Source of the DNA: Flavobacterium sp. | GTDB taxonomy: Bacteria > Bacteroidota > Bacteroidia > Flavobacteriales > Flavobacteriaceae | Direction of reading: 5' to 3' | Length of the DNA stretch: 5,912 nt | Assembly (NCBI GenBank): GCA_004296145.1 | Contig: SEBM01000267.1 | Span: 1 to 5,912, forward strand | In this document: positions 5,767 through 5,912 of the stretch, one piece after another | How positions within the stretch are numbered: position 1 is the first letter of the stretch | Layout of the letters: each line of letters opens with the position of its first letter | Position numbers and translations under genes: made by a program | The notes under the pieces: generated by a model | What the model was told of the DNA's origin: nothing | What the model saw: only the letters and a program-made list of their open reading frames with translations | Databases searched by the model: none

Positions 5767-5912
5767 TTATTGTATGAAAACAGGAGGGGCTCTGAGAGAA
5801 AAAAGAGATCCCTTAAAAAACGGAACTTGTTTTATAGCATAAAAAGAAATATGCTTCGTGATAAAACTGTTTTTATAAAATTCAAAAACAGTAAAATTAA
5901 AAGTACTGTAAG
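5767..5912 (-). CDS. C-terminal end of an unidentified small protein (partial)
   Basis: A frame open from the right edge runs 47 codons on the minus strand to TAA at 5767-5769; its start is outside the window. The peptide is rich in Phe, Tyr, Ile and Lys (FYKNSFITKHISFYAIKQVP at 11-30) and ends SLFSLRAPPVFIQ. A tail with Arg-Ala-Pro-Pro just before the end recalls short exported Bacteroidota proteins often found ahead of metal-related TonB receptor genes, but I cannot name the family from this fragment. It has the same orientation as the metal-uptake genes, about 380 bp upstream of the first lipoprotein, so it could be the first gene of the operon. An open run of 47 codons in such AT-rich DNA is suggestive but not proof of coding. 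Confidence 0.5.
   Translation of the reverse strand, partial: YSTFNFTVFEFYKNSFITKHISFYAIKQVPFFKGSLFSLRAPPVFIQ

Noticed and set aside
5774..5842. Plus-strand frame of 22 codons starting MKTGGALREK
   Set aside because: It is antisense to the better-supported minus-strand partial gene and is short with no family match.
1..5912. CRISPR array, tRNA, rRNA or insertion sequence
   Set aside because: No regularly spaced repeats, no cloverleaf or rRNA-like stretch, and no transposase frame or terminal inverted repeats were seen.

Overview
The window looks like chromosomal DNA from a Bacteroidota species, most likely Flavobacterium or a close relative. It is AT-rich with very AT-rich spacers and has no Shine-Dalgarno-like ribosome sites. 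Three lipoproteins carry a Bacteroidota lipobox followed by a Ser/Asn/Asp/Glu-rich stretch, and there is a TonB-dependent receptor. The genus is inferred from style, not from a marker gene.

Layout. Bases 1-68 hold the last 21 codons of an unidentified plus-strand gene. A strong intrinsic terminator for minus-strand transcription (174-210) separates it from four minus-strand genes. In transcription order (right to left) these are: a two-part DUF4625-type lipoprotein (start at 5384, stop at 4467); a short His-rich DUF4625-type lipoprotein (4456-3986, 10 bp later); a ZnuD-like TonB-dependent outer-membrane receptor (3902-1722); and an AztD-like beta-propeller zinc-chaperone lipoprotein (1440-229). 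The 281-bp gap between the receptor and the AztD-like gene is not plain spacer. Bases 1510-1698 are a broken copy of the C-terminal part of the first lipoprotein, with an in-frame TAG where the intact copy has Trp. Upstream, 5385-5766 is a leader of about 380 bp with two candidate Bacteroidota-type promoters, a Fur-family-like palindrome and an 11-bp perfect inverted repeat. The right edge carries the C-terminal 47 codons of another minus-strand gene (5767-5912), too incomplete to name.

How the genes may work together. The receptor would move a metal, most probably zinc, across the outer membrane with TonB energy. The His-rich lipoproteins and the AztD-like lipoprotein would sit at the outer membrane, probably on its outer face judging by the acidic residues after the lipid-bearing Cys, and capture or hand over the metal. 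No inner-membrane ABC transporter is present, so ZnuABC-type import would have to be encoded elsewhere. Zinc specificity rests on family resemblance (AztD His motifs, ZnuD-like plug) and is an inference. A surface lipoprotein form of AztD teamed with DUF4625 proteins and a TonB receptor is the most interesting and probably least described feature.
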